A DNA stretch of 6,136 nucleotides from an uncultured Planctomycetaceae bacterium (GTDB lineage Bacteria; Planctomycetota; Planctomycetia; Pirellulales; Pirellulaceae): contig CALBTA010000308.1 of NCBI GenBank assembly GCA_937967755.1, positions 1-6,136 of the forward strand. The letters run 5' to 3'. A model generated the notes under the pieces. It was not told where the DNA came from. It ran no database searches and worked only from the letters and a program-made list of their open reading frames with translations. This document shows positions 5,537 to 6,136 of the stretch, piece after piece. The position numbers and the translations under genes were made by a program. How positions within the stretch are numbered: the first letter of the stretch is position 1; the number at the start of each line of letters is the position of its first letter.

Positions 5537-6136
5537 CTACGTAGTCAGCGGAGGCGGGGCCGTTGCCAACGAAGCATAGCATTCCGACGCGAGCTGCTCG
5601 TCACCTTCACGAGGAAGAAACGCCAGCCGCAGCCGCGCGCGGCGGATGACCCCTTTTTCCAAACCCGGGCGAAATAGTTCAAAGGCGATGCGCGTTGTTT
5701 CATCGCCTGGCGAATTGATTTCAATGTCTTCACAATCCGCGGGGTGAGCTGCCAGCAGGAGACTGCTGGATTGATTCTCGGGGCGAACCAACATCTTGGC
5801 GGCCGCGCCGCCAGTGTTTACGCATCGCGCGGATGACAACTCGCTGACAACTTGCAGCGACGGGTCGCTATCGAGCAAATCGGTTTGCCGCGAGACGATC
5901 AGGTCTACGCCAGGAACGTTGCCCAACGACATCGCCCAAATCGAGGCCCGCCAGTAGACGTGCAATGAGACCGGGCGCGATTCCGTCTGCGAATAACTGA
6001 CGACCAAATCTTCCCCACGGGTGTATTGGTCGATGATCGACTCGTCGTCGGTACCCGGATTTGACTGCAAACAAAACAGCCGCGCGCTGGCAAAAGCATT
6101 TCCTTCGACCTGAAGGTCATGCAACCCTTGCCAAGG
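5537..6136 (-). CDS. Conserved-looking hypothetical protein, 5' end outside the window
   Basis: The frame is open to the right edge (199 visible residues), so the N-terminus is missing; a TTG at 6124 is in frame but is probably internal. I do not recognise a named domain. The visible part has a Y-T-R-G-E-D-L-V segment at fragment residues 38-45, R-P-V-S-L-H-V-Y-W-R at 54-63, an L-E-K-G-V-I-R-R-A-R segment at 159-168, and an ending rich in Pro and Thr (A-P-P-P-L-T-T). From memory this resembles a family of unknown function in Pirellulales-type planctomycetes, but I could not test that. The alternating hydrophobic pattern suggests a mostly beta-strand soluble protein; no membrane segment or metal cluster is visible. 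It lies 193 bases upstream of the amidohydrolase on the same strand without a clear terminator between them, so co-transcription is possible. Confidence 0.75.
   Translation of the reverse strand, partial: PWQGLHDLQVEGNAFASARLFCLQSNPGTDDESIIDQYTRGEDLVVSYSQTESRPVSLHVYWRASIWAMSLGNVPGVDLIVSRQTDLLDSDPSLQVVSELSSARCVNTGGAAAKMLVRPENQSSSLLLAAHPADCEDIEINSPGDETTRIAFELFRPGLEKGVIRRARLRLAFLPREGDEQLASECYASLATAPPPLTT

Overview
The window is GC-rich, tightly packed bacterial DNA and most likely comes from a planctomycete of the Pirellulales type. I infer this from the protein families, not from a marker gene. The evidence is a HYExAFE-family protein, a membrane Ser/Thr kinase with a planctomycete-style N-terminal helical domain and a PEGA-like C-terminus, and a short uronate-isomerase-like amidohydrolase. 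A conserved-looking hypothetical protein ending in PPPLTT also fits that group.

Left part, plus strand. The 3' end of a YkgJ-type cysteine-cluster protein (1-279) is followed after 21 bases by a complete histidyl-tRNA synthetase, hisS (301-1662); the two look co-transcribed. Between hisS and the next gene lies a roughly 180-base element with long imperfect terminal inverted repeats (1686-1867), resembling a MITE or other dispersed intergenic repeat. A plausible promoter spans its right edge and leads into a 194-residue HYExAFE protein (1908-2492) with residues that fit a PD-(D/E)XK nuclease-like fold.

Right part, minus strand. Reading leftward from the right edge there are three genes: a hypothetical protein truncated by the window edge (5537-6136), the uronate-isomerase-like amidohydrolase (4108-5343), and the membrane Ser/Thr kinase (2414-4009). 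A hairpin with a short T-rich tail (4033-4065) follows the amidohydrolase and sits directly upstream of the kinase. The kinase and HYExAFE genes converge and their coding regions overlap by 79 bases.

The genes do not form one pathway: translation (hisS), sugar-acid metabolism (amidohydrolase), signalling (kinase) and two uncharacterised lineage-type proteins are neighbours. I do not see a clear multi-gene novel system. The points that most deserve checking are Pro in place of the motif 2 Arg of HisRS, the inverted-repeat element, the HYExAFE protein, the 79-base convergent overlap, and the lack of any ordinary start codon ahead of the first barrel strand of the amidohydrolase. No tRNA, rRNA or CRISPR array was recognised.
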